NCBI RefSeq assembly: GCF_016918785.1
Contig: NZ_JAFFPT010000025.1
Coordinates: 62,001-126,000, forward strand
DNA length: 64,000 nucleotides
DNA from: Leptospira ainazelensis
GTDB taxonomy: Bacteria; Spirochaetota; Leptospiria; Leptospirales; Leptospiraceae
Direction of reading: 5' to 3'
Below the pieces are notes generated by a model, which did not search any database, had not been told where the DNA came from, and saw only the letters and a list, made by a program, of their open reading frames with translations. Shown here piece by piece: positions 31,723-41,078 of the stretch. A program made the translations under genes and the position numbers. How positions within the stretch are numbered: position 1 is the stretch's first letter; each line of letters begins with the position of its first letter.

Positions 31723-32937
31723 ATGAAAAAGTTTAAAGAATTTTTGTCCGCCGGTCACTTTCCAACCTTACTTAGCTCTTTTCTCTACTTTGATTTCAGT
31801 TTTATGGTTTGGATGCTTTTGGCGGCCCTGGGTGTTTTTCTTGCCGAGGAGTTCAAATTGAACCCGGCTCAAAAGGGACTTATGGTCTCCATACCGTTGT
31901 TAGGCGGAACCTTACTTCGAATTCCGATGGGTTTATTGTCCGACCGTTACGGTTCACGTAAGGTCGCTCTAATCGGAATGCTGATTACGATGGTTCCTTT
32001 GGTTTTAGGCTGGCAATTTGGAAATTCAATGTCTGAAGTTTACGCGATCGGTTTGTTGCTCGGTGTTGCCGGTTCCAGTTTTGCAGTCGCACTTCCTCTG
32101 GCTAGTAGAAGTTATCCCGCAAAATATCAAGGTTTGGTAATGGGAATCGCGGGCGCCGGAAACAGCGGTTCCGTTCTTGCAACTTTATTCGCTCCCGATA
32201 TCGCTCGCAGTTACGGTTGGCATTCTGCTTTCGGATTGGCTCTGATTCCAATGGGTCTTGTATTTATTTTCTTTTTCTTTTTTGCCAAAGAAGAAAGTAT
32301 CAAACCTTCCGGTAAGACCGTACTGGAATATCTTGCGCCTATCAAGTCGGGCGATGCCTTGATTTTTAGTTTCCTCTACAGCATCACCTTCGGCGGTTTT
32401 GTCGGACTTGCGAGTTTTCTTCCTATGTTTTATTACGATCAATACGGAGCCGACAAAGTTACAACGGGACTTTATACGACTTATTGTATTCTAGGCGCGA
32501 GTATGGTTCGTCCGTTCGGAGGTTATCTTTCCGATCGATTCGGAGGAGCTTCGGTTTTGATAGTCGTTTTGATCGTTGCTTCCCTGATTCTTTTTGGAAT
32601 TTCAACGCTTCCTCCTTTGATTATCATCTTACCTTTGTTTGTTCTTCTTATGCTCTGTTTGGGATTGGGGAACGGCTCGGTCTTTCAATTGGTTCCTTCC
32701 CGTTTTAAAAAGGATATCGGTATTATTACCGGTTTTGTGGGCGCTTTCGGCGGGTTTGGAGGATTTGTCGTCCCGAATCTATTGGGTTCCTTAAAGTCGG
32801 CCTGGGGGACTTATTCCACGGGATTTACCGTATTAGCTTTTCTTGTGCTCATTGCCGCGTTAGTCTTATATGCAACGAACTTCTACGTCTGGAGCAAGGC
32901 GCCCGAAGAAGCGGACTTAGGAATGGAATCCGCTTAG
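31723..32937 (+). CDS. narK: NarK/NasA-type MFS nitrate/nitrite transporter
   Basis: This is a 404-residue, twelve-span MFS protein. The two nitrate signatures of the NNP family are present: GIAGAGNSGSVLATLFAP in helix 5 and FVGAFGGFGGFVVP in helix 11. The substrate arginines expected in helices 2 and 8 fit LLRIPMGLLSDRYGSR and MVRPFGGYLSDRFGG. It imports nitrate or exchanges it for nitrite across the inner membrane. It is the first gene of the rightward operon, directly behind the sigma-54 promoter. Confidence 0.95.
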   Translation: MKKFKEFLSAGHFPTLLSSFLYFDFSFMVWMLLAALGVFLAEEFKLNPAQKGLMVSIPLLGGTLLRIPMGLLSDRYGSRKVALIGMLITMVPLVLGWQFGNSMSEVYAIGLLLGVAGSSFAVALPLASRSYPAKYQGLVMGIAGAGNSGSVLATLFAPDIARSYGWHSAFGLALIPMGLVFIFFFFFAKEESIKPSGKTVLEYLAPIKSGDALIFSFLYSITFGGFVGLASFLPMFYYDQYGADKVTTGLYTTYCILGASMVRPFGGYLSDRFGGASVLIVVLIVASLILFGISTLPPLIIILPLFVLLMLCLGLGNGSVFQLVPSRFKKDIGIITGFVGAFGGFGGFVVPNLLGSLKSAWGTYSTGFTVLAFLVLIAALVLYATNFYVWSKAPEEADLGMESA

Positions 32938-32964
32938 TCGAAAAATTCTTCGGAGAAAATAAAA

Positions 32965-35490
32965 ATGTCGAAACAAAAATTAGTTATTATTGGGAATGGG
33001 ATGGTGGGACATCGTCTCGCTGAAAAATTGATCGAGTTTGGTGGAAGTGAAAAGTATGAAATTCTAATATTCGGAGAGGAACCTCGGCGCGCCTATGATC
33101 GAGTTCATCTTTCCGAATATTTTACTAATAGATCGGTGGATCCGCTTTATCTTTCCAAAGAAAATTGGTATTCGGAAAATAAAATCGACTTACATCTAAA
33201 AGAGAAGGTAATAGCGATCGATACCGCTTCCAAAAAAGTAGAAACTTCTTTTGGAGATTTTTATGATTTCGATAAACTCGTTTTAGCGACCGGTTCGGCG
33301 CCGTTCGTTCCCACTTTTGACGGCATCGATAAAAAGGGAGTTTTTGTTTACCGCACGATCGAGGATTTGGAACAAATTTTAGAATTCGGTGCATCCGTTC
33401 GGAAAGCCACGGTCCTTGGCGGAGGATTGCTGGGTCTGGAAGCCGCAAAGGCTCTCGTCGATATGAATCTGAAAACCGACGTCGTCGAATTTTCTTCTCG
33501 TTTGATGCCGCGCCAATTGGATGAGGCCGCTTCTTCGATTCTTAAATCAAAGATCGAAGAGTTGGGAGTTTTGATTCATCTTGAAAAAAATACGAAACGG
33601 GCGTTCGGAGATTCTTCCATCGCGGGTTTAGAATTCCAAGACGGTTCCGTTTTAGAAACTGAAATGCTTGTCGTTTCCGCGGGTATAAGACCGAGAGACG
33701 AGTTGGCAAAGTTTTCGGGGATTTCCGTGGGCGAAAGAGGCGGGATTCTTGTGAACGATTCTTTGGAAACGAATGTTCCGGGAATTTATTCCATCGGAGA
33801 ATGTGCGCTTCATAACGGTATGATCTACGGTCTTGTTGCTCCGGGTTACGAGATGGCCGAGATCGTAGCGCATAATCTTTGTTATTCGGAAAATTCTTCT
33901 AAACAATATTCAGGCTCCGATCTTTCCACGAAGTTAAAACTGATCGGAGTGGACGTCGCTTCTTTTGGAGACGCTCTTGGGCAATCCAAGCATATACCGA
34001 TCGCATTCAAAAATCCGCTTACTGGAATTTATAAAAAGTTGGTAGTTTCCGAAGACGGAAAAACTCTGCTGGGCGGAATTCTAGTTGGAGACGCGAGCGC
34101 TTACGGAAATCTTCTCGCGCTCTATCTCAACAAGATCGAACTTCCGGCAGAACCGGAAAGTCTCATCGTCGGATCCGTTTCCGCAGAATCGTCGTTTGGC
34201 GCCGGATCCTTGCCGGACGAAGCGAAAATCTGTTCTTGCAATAACGTTTCTAAAGGCGACATCTTAAACGCGATCCGAAATCAGGACTGTTTTGAGATGA
34301 GTTCTTTGAAAGAATGTACGAAGGCAGGAAGCGGTTGCGGCGGGTGTACTCCGCAGGTAAACTCCCTTCTCAAAGGGGAACTAAAGGCGCTCGGAAAAGT
34401 AGTAACCGAACATCTTTGCGAACATTTCGCTTATTCCAGACAAGAACTCTTTCAAGTGATCAAAGTGAAAAAGTTGAAAACGTTCGAAGAGGTACTGACT
34501 AACAGCGGAAAAGGATTGGGTTGTGAAACTTGTAAGCCTGCCGTAGCTTCCATTCTCGCGAGTTTATGGAACGAAACGATCGTTCATAAAAAACACAGAG
34601 AGATCCAAGATACAAACGATAAATATTTAGCAAACATTCAAAGAGGCGGAACCTATTCCGTTGTTCCTAGAATTCCAGGCGGTGAAATTACTCCGGAAAA
34701 GCTCATCGTAATCGGAGCAGTCGCTAAAAAATTCAACCTCTATTGTAAGATCACCGGAGGACAAAGAATCGATCTTCTCGGTGCAAGAATGGAAGACCTT
34801 CCCGAAATATGGGGCGATCTTGTGGACGCCGGTTTTGAAAGCGGACACGCTTACGGAAAGGCGATGAGAACCGTAAAGAGTTGTGTGGGTTCGACCTGGT
34901 GCAGATACGGAGTTCAGGATAGTACGTCTTTTGCGATTCGTATCGAAGAACGTTATCGCGGGATTCGTTCTCCTCATAAGTTGAAGGCGGCCGTTTCCGG
35001 TTGTATTCGTGAATGTGCCGAAGCTCAGAGCAAAGACTTTGGTATCATCGCGACCGAAAAAGGATGGAATCTTTATGTCGGGGGAAACGGCGGAGTCACT
35101 CCTCAACACGCGCTCTTGTTAGCGGCGGATATCGACGAAGACACGTGTATCAAATACATCGATCGATTCTTAATGTTTTATATACGCACCGCCGACAAGT
35201 TGACCCGAACCGCGGCATGGCTGAAACAACTCGAAGGCGGAATCGATTATCTCAAAGACGTTATCATCAACGATCGTCTCGGAATCAACGAACAGTTAGA
35301 ATCGGAAATGCAAACGCTCGTCGACAGTTACCGCTGCGAATGGAAAGCGGTTGTGGACGATCCTGAAAAACAAAAAAAATTCAGACACTTTGTAAACAGC
35401 GATCAACCGGATTCGAACGTGCAGTTTATCGAAGAGCGCGGTCAGATCCGTCCAGTGGATTGGGTAAAAGAAGAAGTTTCAGTTCGATAG
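32965..35490 (+). CDS. nirB: Assimilatory nitrite reductase [NAD(P)H], large subunit
   Basis: The 841-residue length and domain order are those of NirB: an FAD/NAD(P) oxidoreductase (1-400; VIIGNGMVGHRLAEKL, ATGSAPFVP, GGGLLGLEAAKAL), a BFD-like [2Fe-2S] domain near 415-465 (CSCNNVSKGD, GSGCGGCTPQV), a second BFD-like segment near 475-530 whose first cysteine pair is reduced, and the sulfite/nitrite reductase domain. The siroheme-[4Fe-4S] ligands are C-x5-C in SCVGSTWCRYG (about 638) and C-x3-C in SGCIRECAEA (about 678). It reduces nitrite to ammonium in the cytoplasm with six electrons. GGAG lies 9 nt before the ATG. Confidence 0.97.
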   Translation: MSKQKLVIIGNGMVGHRLAEKLIEFGGSEKYEILIFGEEPRRAYDRVHLSEYFTNRSVDPLYLSKENWYSENKIDLHLKEKVIAIDTASKKVETSFGDFYDFDKLVLATGSAPFVPTFDGIDKKGVFVYRTIEDLEQILEFGASVRKATVLGGGLLGLEAAKALVDMNLKTDVVEFSSRLMPRQLDEAASSILKSKIEELGVLIHLEKNTKRAFGDSSIAGLEFQDGSVLETEMLVVSAGIRPRDELAKFSGISVGERGGILVNDSLETNVPGIYSIGECALHNGMIYGLVAPGYEMAEIVAHNLCYSENSSKQYSGSDLSTKLKLIGVDVASFGDALGQSKHIPIAFKNPLTGIYKKLVVSEDGKTLLGGILVGDASAYGNLLALYLNKIELPAEPESLIVGSVSAESSFGAGSLPDEAKICSCNNVSKGDILNAIRNQDCFEMSSLKECTKAGSGCGGCTPQVNSLLKGELKALGKVVTEHLCEHFAYSRQELFQVIKVKKLKTFEEVLTNSGKGLGCETCKPAVASILASLWNETIVHKKHREIQDTNDKYLANIQRGGTYSVVPRIPGGEITPEKLIVIGAVAKKFNLYCKITGGQRIDLLGARMEDLPEIWGDLVDAGFESGHAYGKAMRTVKSCVGSTWCRYGVQDSTSFAIRIEERYRGIRSPHKLKAAVSGCIRECAEAQSKDFGIIATEKGWNLYVGGNGGVTPQHALLLAADIDEDTCIKYIDRFLMFYIRTADKLTRTAAWLKQLEGGIDYLKDVIINDRLGINEQLESEMQTLVDSYRCEWKAVVDDPEKQKKFRHFVNSDQPDSNVQFIEERGQIRPVDWVKEEVSVR

Positions 35491-35507
35491 GAAAGAAAAG
35501 GGTTTTT

Positions 35508-35876
35508 ATGGAAACAGCGTTTGAAGAAAAAATTTGGATCGAAATCGCCCCGGCTTCCGAATTCTCACAAGATGGGGGAACGTGCGCCAAGGTTGGCGAC
35601 GAACAGATCGCAATTTTTCATTTCCAACAAGGAGATGAGTGGTATGCTTGTGAGAATCGCTGTCCGCATACGGGGGACATGGTCTTATCCAGAGGACTCA
35701 CAGGGGACTCGAAAGGAGAACCTAAGGTTGCTTGTCCTTTGCACAAGAGATCTTTCTCTCTAAAAACGGGGGAATGTATTTCTGGAGATTCATATTCGGT
35801 TCGCACCTTTCCTGTAAAAGTGGAAGGTGGGATGGTTTTTCTCGCAGTGGATTCCTCCTTGGTAGCGAAAGAATGA
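35508..35876 (+). CDS. nirD: Nitrite reductase small subunit (Rieske-type)
   Basis: The frame is open from 35460, but the ATG at 35508 follows AAAAGGG and clears the nirB stop, giving 122 residues. Unlike many NirD proteins, which have lost the cluster, this one keeps both Rieske boxes: C-x-H in ENRCPHTGDMVL and C-x2-H in CPLHKRSFSL. It therefore probably binds a [2Fe-2S] cluster and belongs with the Rieske-type NirD group. It pairs with NirB. Confidence 0.92.
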   Translation: METAFEEKIWIEIAPASEFSQDGGTCAKVGDEQIAIFHFQQGDEWYACENRCPHTGDMVLSRGLTGDSKGEPKVACPLHKRSFSLKTGECISGDSYSVRTFPVKVEGGMVFLAVDSSLVAKE

Positions 35877-35893
35877 ATTAGAAGAGGTATTGT

Positions 35894-36841
35894 ATGATAC
35901 GCGACGGTTTTGGAAGGAGTTTTCAAACTCTAAGAATCAGTCTTCTGGATCGTTGTAATTTCGCCTGTACCTATTGTGTGGATGAGGACGTTCGCCTTTT
36001 GCGTAAGAATTCTTACTTGGAAGTCGATGAATGGGTTTGTATAGTTCAAGACCTTCATCGTTTATTAAATTTAGAAAAGGTAAGACTTACCGGAGGAGAG
36101 CCGACTCTTTATCCTCACTTGAAAGTTCTCGTTCGGGAATTGAAGAATTTAGGAATCCCGCAAATTTCTCTGACTACAAACGGTTCGATTCTTTTCAAAC
36201 AAGCATCGGATCTAAAAGAAGCGGGTCTGGATTCGATCAACGTTTCTTTGGATGCGATGACATCCGAAATTTTTCAGACGATGAGTCGACGTTCCGCTTT
36301 GAGACAGACGTTAAAGGGCATCGATGCCGCCGTCGATTCGGGACTTAAAGTAAGAATCAATTGTACTTTGGTAAGGGGAAAAAACGAGGACCAGATCATT
36401 CCAATTCTTGAATATTCTTGGAATAAGGGAATTCTTCCGCGATTTTTGGAATTGATGAAGATGGGTTATTTACAAAATTCGGATACGATCCCCATCTTTT
36501 CCCAAAAGGAAATCTTAGCTCGTGTCGAAGGACGTTACGGCGATTTAACTCCGCAGACGCGAAACGTTTCTTCCACCGCAAATTATTGGAATACCGAAGA
36601 CGGAAATTCTTTCGGTATCATCGCTAACGAATCGGCCCCTTTTTGTAGCGATTGTGATCGTCTTCGTTTAGACAGTAAGGGAAGTCTTTACGGTTGTCTG
36701 AGTTCTTCCACCGGCTTCCCTTTGCCGAAGCTCAGAGAACAGGGGATCGATATGGAACAGATTCTTATCTTGGCTTTGCGTCAAAAACAGGACGTTCGTT
36801 TTAAGGGAAGCGATCTTACAATGATGGCGATCGGAGGTTGA
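35894..36841 (+). CDS. moaA: GTP 3',8-cyclase, molybdenum cofactor biosynthesis
   Basis: MoaA makes the first Moco intermediate from GTP by radical-SAM chemistry. The 315-residue protein has the radical-SAM cluster C21-C25-C28 (CNFACTYC), RLTGGEPTLYPHL, LTTNGS and SINVSLDA, and the C-terminal second cluster CSDCDRLRLDSKGSLYGC. It ends in the functionally important Gly-Gly (AIGG). Both clusters are complete. It is followed 2 bp later by moaD and lies in the nitrate operon whose reductase needs the cofactor. Confidence 0.96.
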   Translation: MIRDGFGRSFQTLRISLLDRCNFACTYCVDEDVRLLRKNSYLEVDEWVCIVQDLHRLLNLEKVRLTGGEPTLYPHLKVLVRELKNLGIPQISLTTNGSILFKQASDLKEAGLDSINVSLDAMTSEIFQTMSRRSALRQTLKGIDAAVDSGLKVRINCTLVRGKNEDQIIPILEYSWNKGILPRFLELMKMGYLQNSDTIPIFSQKEILARVEGRYGDLTPQTRNVSSTANYWNTEDGNSFGIIANESAPFCSDCDRLRLDSKGSLYGCLSSSTGFPLPKLREQGIDMEQILILALRQKQDVRFKGSDLTMMAIGG

Positions 36842-36843
36842 GG

Positions 36844-37086
36844 ATGGAAGTTGCGGTAAAAACGTTCGGAATTCTAAAAGATCACTTTCAATCCGACTTC
36901 GTATTAAATTTAGAATCGCCGGTCCGTGTGTTGGACGTGGTGGAAGAGATGAGAAAGAAAAAGCCGGAGACAAGTCAAATTCTCGAGGTGTCCCTTTGGG
37001 CGGTTCAGGACAAAATGGTCGGAGCCGATCGGATCGTAACGGAGGGTGAAATCGTTTTGATTCTTCCTCCTTTGAGCGGAGGCTGA
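36844..37086 (+). CDS. moaD: Molybdopterin synthase sulfur-carrier subunit
   Basis: An 80-residue ubiquitin-fold protein ending in the required Gly-Gly (LPPLSGG), which is thiocarboxylated to carry sulfur for molybdopterin. The longer frame from TTG 36838 is rejected: GGAGG at 36833-36837 touches that codon but is 6 nt from the ATG at 36844. Confidence 0.93.
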   Translation: MEVAVKTFGILKDHFQSDFVLNLESPVRVLDVVEEMRKKKPETSQILEVSLWAVQDKMVGADRIVTEGEIVLILPPLSGG

Positions 37087-37087
37087 T

Positions 37088-37558
37088 ATGTATCTTCAAG
37101 AAGAACCGATCGATCTAAACAAGATACTTTCTCAAGGGCACGATCCTTCCTGCGGCGCGGTTGTATTATTCAGCGGAGAACCGAGAGACACCGCAAACTC
37201 AAACAAACAAGTCGTACATCTATACTACGAGGCTTACGCTCCTATGGCGGAACCGATGATCGCAAAAATCTTAGAGGATGCGACTCAAACCTTTCATTTA
37301 AAAAAAGCGATCTGCGTTCATAGGACCGGAACGGTTTATCCGGAAGAATCTTCGGTCTGTGTGATTACCGCTTCCTCACATCGAAAAGAAGCGTACGAGG
37401 CCAACCGTTATATTATCGATCGTGTAAAACACGAAGTCCCGATCTGGAAAAAAGAATTCTATTCCGATCAAACTTCCGAATGGACTCTCAATTGCGCCGG
37501 TTGTGCGGCGGGGGCGATCGGACACGAACGTTATACGCCATTGAAGGTAAATCAATGA
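37088..37558 (+). CDS. moaE: Molybdopterin synthase catalytic subunit
   Basis: MoaE converts precursor Z to molybdopterin together with MoaD. The 156-residue protein shows CGAVVLFSGEPRD, LYYEAYAPMAEPM, HRTGTVYPEESSV and HRKEAYEANRYIIDRVK, then the catalytic lysine region VPIWKKEFY. The first motif usually reads GA-x-x-x-F-x-G-x-x-R; here it ends EPRD, a mild variation. Its stop overlaps the mobA ATG (ATGA). Confidence 0.95.
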   Translation: MYLQEEPIDLNKILSQGHDPSCGAVVLFSGEPRDTANSNKQVVHLYYEAYAPMAEPMIAKILEDATQTFHLKKAICVHRTGTVYPEESSVCVITASSHRKEAYEANRYIIDRVKHEVPIWKKEFYSDQTSEWTLNCAGCAAGAIGHERYTPLKVNQ

Positions 37559-38157
37559 CGGCTCGAAAACCAAAGGGACTCGTTTTGTGCGGGGGAAATT
37601 CCAGCAGAATGGGAAGCGACAAAGGTTTGCTTTCAACCGAGGGAAAACTTTGGGTTCATGAAAGAATTCTTACGTTGTCGCCGTTTACCGACGGTTGTTT
37701 GATTTCGATTCGGGCCGAACAACGAACCGCGTATTCAAAAGTTATTTTAAATGGAGAATTTACGGAAGATTTATACGAAAATATCGGGCCGATGTCCGGG
37801 ATTCTTTCCGCTCACGCTCGTTTTCCTGCGGAAAATTTTTTGGTTCTGGCCTGTGACATGCCTTCTCCCGATTCTTGGATATTCTCCGAAATTTTAAAAG
37901 TATACACTACGAATCCTGGAAAGAGGAGTTATTTCTGGAAACTTGATGGAATGATAGAACCTTTTCCCGCGATTTATACCTCCGAATTGTTAAACGAAGT
38001 CGCTCGGAAACTAAACGATTCTGATTTTAATTCTTCTCCTAAAGATATTCTGGAAAGATCGGAAGGAATCGGATCGGACGTTCCGAAGGAACGATTCAAA
38101 GCATTCTTAAATTATAATACTCTTCCGGACTTATCCGGGGTGGGAATTTTAAATTGA
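37555..38157 (+). CDS. mobA: Molybdenum cofactor guanylyltransferase
   Basis: MobA attaches GMP to Mo-molybdopterin, forming the guanine dinucleotide form that DMSO-reductase-family enzymes, including NasA, require. The 200-residue protein has the nucleotide-binding signature LVLCGGNSSRMGSDKG and the acidic FLVLACDMP motif for Mg-GTP. The ATG at 37555 overlaps the moaE stop. Upstream codons to 37480 belong to the shadow of moaE. Confidence 0.93.
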   Translation: MTARKPKGLVLCGGNSSRMGSDKGLLSTEGKLWVHERILTLSPFTDGCLISIRAEQRTAYSKVILNGEFTEDLYENIGPMSGILSAHARFPAENFLVLACDMPSPDSWIFSEILKVYTTNPGKRSYFWKLDGMIEPFPAIYTSELLNEVARKLNDSDFNSSPKDILERSEGIGSDVPKERFKAFLNYNTLPDLSGVGILN

Positions 38158-38930
38158 TTTCGAAATACGGGAAAGTTTATCTTGTCGGCGCCGGTCCGGG
38201 CGATCCGGAATTGCTGACAAGAAAGGCGGTCAAAGTGCTTCGCCAAGCGGACGTAGTTTTGTATGACGATCTCGTGGCCTCACGGATTTTGAGGATGTGC
38301 CGTAAAAAAACAGAGTTGATCTATGTGGGAAAAAGACTGGGACAACACAGTTGTCAACAAACCGAAATCAATCGGAAGATCGCCGATATGGCTCTTCAGT
38401 ACAAGGTCGTAGTACGTCTGAAAGGCGGAGATCCTTCAGTTTTTGGAAGAGTAGGCGAAGAGGTGGAATCTCTTTTGTCGCTTGGGATCGAGTGCGAGAT
38501 TGTTGCCGGTATAACGACCGCTTCCGGGGCGGCGGCGCATCTCGGATTCCCTCTGACTCATCGCGAATATTCGAAAGAAATTTTATATTTATCCGGACAC
38601 GGAAAGAATGGAAAAAATTCTGAGAGTTTTAAAAATCTTTCCTGTGACGGAAAAACTCTCGTAGTTTACATGGGTTTGAATTCTTTAGAAGAGATTGTGG
38701 ATGATTTGATCTCTTGCGGAAATTCGGATACGGTCCCGGTTGCGATCGTCGAAAATGCAACTTTGGAATCGCAAAGAATGATCACCGGTACTTTGGGTGA
38801 CATTTCTTCGATCGCGAAAGAAAAAGAAGTGCGATCTCCGGCTCTATTGATCATAGGAAGTATCGTTCATTTTTATTTGGAAATGAATTCTCTTCGATCG
38901 TTTATCCACCGTCCGTATACACTCAGTTAG
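38154..38930 (+). CDS. cobA: Uroporphyrinogen-III C-methyltransferase
   Basis: This SAM-dependent enzyme makes precorrin-2 from uroporphyrinogen III, the first step towards the siroheme of NirB and also towards cobalamin. It has 258 residues and the signatures VYLVGAGPGDPELLTRKAV, VVRLKGGDPSVFGR and VAGITTASGAAAHLG. It lacks the dehydrogenase/ferrochelatase half of CysG, so those steps must be encoded elsewhere. The start is TTG, overlapping the mobA stop as TTGA. Naming varies between cobA and sumT. Confidence 0.94.
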   Translation: MISKYGKVYLVGAGPGDPELLTRKAVKVLRQADVVLYDDLVASRILRMCRKKTELIYVGKRLGQHSCQQTEINRKIADMALQYKVVVRLKGGDPSVFGRVGEEVESLLSLGIECEIVAGITTASGAAAHLGFPLTHREYSKEILYLSGHGKNGKNSESFKNLSCDGKTLVVYMGLNSLEEIVDDLISCGNSDTVPVAIVENATLESQRMITGTLGDISSIAKEKEVRSPALLIIGSIVHFYLEMNSLRSFIHRPYTLS

Positions 38931-38939
38931 GACAAAAGA

Positions 38940-39848
38940 ATGATCGACATCACCGAAAAAAGAACGAGCCTCCGTTCCGCGTTGGCCGAGGGGTTTGTAT
39001 ACTGTACTCCTGAAACGTTAAAAAGAATTCGAGAGAATACTCTTCCTAAAGGGGATCTTTTCGGAGTTGCAAAAGCGAGCGGCCTTCTTGCTTCTAAAAA
39101 AACATCCGATCTTATTCCCCATTGTCATCCTGTGAATATCGATTTTTTTGATCTTTCATTCGAACTCGTAGAAAGAGGAGTGAAGATTACCGCGACTGCG
39201 AAGTCGATCGGTAAGACGGGAATCGAAATGGAAGTTCTAACGGGACTCAGTTTGGCGGCGCTGACGATCTATGATCTTCTCAAACCGATCGACAAACAAT
39301 TGGAAATATCTTCCATTCGACTTTTGGAAAAAAAAGGCGGTAAGAGCGAAACTCAATTCTCAAAGTTTGCCGAAGGTTCTAAAGCCGCCATTTTGGTTTG
39401 TTCGGATTCTACGTTTGCGGGTAAAAGAGAGGATAGTTCGGGAAAGGTCATCGAAAGTATATTAAAAGATTCAAATGTTCTAATTCACGAATATGCAATT
39501 GTTCCCGACGAACCGGAAGAAATTCGTAAAAAGATCGAAGACTGGGTTATTGCGGGCGTCGACTTGATCGTAACGAGCGGAGGAACCGGTTTGGGTCCAA
39601 GGGACAATACGACGGACACGGTTCGAGATCTTCTCGATCAGGAAATTCCAGGGATCGCCGAGACGATGCGTTCTTTTGGACAAGATAGAACTCCTTACGC
39701 AATGCTTTCCCGTTCTTTAGCCGGAAGGATCAAAAAAACTCTGGTAGTTTGTTTACCTGGAAGTTCTAACGGGGCGAGAGAAAGTTTAAAGGCGATCTTT
39801 CCTGCGATTTTTCACGCGAAGAAAATGATGAGAGGAGAAGGTCATTGA
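38940..39848 (+). CDS. moaCB: Bifunctional MoaC-MoaB fusion
   Basis: Residues 1-148 are MoaC, the cyclic pyranopterin monophosphate synthase: KASGLLASKKTSDLIPHCHP, TAKSIGKTGIEMEVLTGLSLAALTIYD. Residues about 155-302 are a MoaB/MogA-type molybdopterin adenylyltransferase domain: VCSDSTFAGKREDSSG, VTSGGTGLGPRDNTTD, LVVCLPGSSNGARE. Such fusions are known in several phyla. AGGAC precedes the ATG. The stop overlaps the moeA TTG start. Confidence 0.95.
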   Translation: MIDITEKRTSLRSALAEGFVYCTPETLKRIRENTLPKGDLFGVAKASGLLASKKTSDLIPHCHPVNIDFFDLSFELVERGVKITATAKSIGKTGIEMEVLTGLSLAALTIYDLLKPIDKQLEISSIRLLEKKGGKSETQFSKFAEGSKAAILVCSDSTFAGKREDSSGKVIESILKDSNVLIHEYAIVPDEPEEIRKKIEDWVIAGVDLIVTSGGTGLGPRDNTTDTVRDLLDQEIPGIAETMRSFGQDRTPYAMLSRSLAGRIKKTLVVCLPGSSNGARESLKAIFPAIFHAKKMMRGEGH

Positions 39849-41038
39849 TTTCGATCGAGGAAGCGCTTTCTAAAATTCTTTCCGAAGTTTCCGTAACAAA
39901 ACCGGAGTCCGTACCTCTCAAAGAAACGTTGGGAAGAATTCTCGCAGATAACGTTTACGCCGATCGGGACTACCCGCCTTTTCACCGTTCTACGATGGAC
40001 GGTTATGCGATCAAAAGCGAGGATTATGACTCTTCCAAGATTTATCGTTGTAAAAAAGAAATTTTTGCGGGTATGGAATCCGCTTTGGATCCGGACGAGG
40101 AAATCGTTAAAATTATGACCGGCGCTTCTGTACCCGAAGGTTTGGACGCAGTGATCAAAGTCGAGGATAGTCAAGAGTTAACCGATGAGAATTCGATCAC
40201 ACAAGTAAAATTTAATTCGGACAATATATTCCAATTTATGAATATATCTCTGCGAGGAGAGGATCTAAAAACGGGAGAACTCGTGATCGGTTCGGGAGCC
40301 AAAGTCGGAATTTCCGAAATTTCCTTGTTGGCTTCTCTCGGGATCGAAGCGGTTTCGGTATATTCGTTGCCGACTATTTCCATCATATCCACGGGAAACG
40401 AAGTGATTCCCGTGGGATCGGCGCCGCTTCCTTATCAGATCCGAGATTCTAATTCTTATTCTTTGATCGCCATTTTGAATCGTTACAAAATACACCCGAA
40501 ATCAATCGTTTTAGTTCCGGATGAAGAAACGAAAATTGAGGAAGCTCTCAAGCAGGGATTGGAGTCGGATATTCTTTTGTTATCCGGAGGTGTTTCTATG
40601 GGGAGTATGGATTTGATTCCTCCCATTTTAGAAAAACTCGGAGTAAAAAAAATATTTCACAAGGTCTCACTAAAACCGGGTAAGCCGATTTGGTTTGGAA
40701 AAAAAGGAAAGACAGCCGTATTCGGTCTCCCGGGAAATCCTTTTAGCGTTCAGGTCTGTGCGAGAATATTTTTAGATCCTTACATTCGCTCTTATTTAGG
40801 AATGCAGATCGCTAAACCGTTGAGATATTCTTTTTATGGAAAAAGAAAAAAGAAGAATGTTTTACCGGAATATTTTCCCGTGTTTTTGGAAACGAAAGAA
40901 AAAACCGGACTCTGCGCGAAGTCGTTTAACGGAAGCGGAGATATTCGCGCCGGGTTGTTCTCGGACGGAATCGCTTTACATCCGGGTGAACGATCGGAAA
41001 TTTCGGAAGGAGACGTTTTGGATTTTTATCCTTGGTAA
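39845..41038 (+). CDS. moeA: Molybdopterin molybdenumtransferase
   Basis: MoeA inserts molybdenum into adenylylated molybdopterin. The 397-residue protein contains DYPPFHRSTMDGYAI, IMTGASVPEGLDAVI, ISTGNEVIPVG, IRDSNSY, LLSGGVSMGSMDLIP, KPGKPIWFG and FGLPGNPFSVQV, the complete MoeA series. The start is TTG in a TTGA overlap. It is the last gene of the nitrate/Moco operon; only the molybdate transporter and siroheme completion are missing from the set. Confidence 0.96.
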   Translation: MISIEEALSKILSEVSVTKPESVPLKETLGRILADNVYADRDYPPFHRSTMDGYAIKSEDYDSSKIYRCKKEIFAGMESALDPDEEIVKIMTGASVPEGLDAVIKVEDSQELTDENSITQVKFNSDNIFQFMNISLRGEDLKTGELVIGSGAKVGISEISLLASLGIEAVSVYSLPTISIISTGNEVIPVGSAPLPYQIRDSNSYSLIAILNRYKIHPKSIVLVPDEETKIEEALKQGLESDILLLSGGVSMGSMDLIPPILEKLGVKKIFHKVSLKPGKPIWFGKKGKTAVFGLPGNPFSVQVCARIFLDPYIRSYLGMQIAKPLRYSFYGKRKKKNVLPEYFPVFLETKEKTGLCAKSFNGSGDIRAGLFSDGIALHPGERSEISEGDVLDFYPW

Positions 41039-41078
41039 GAATCGGTTTTAAATTATGAATTTATTCTGCGTTTATAAA

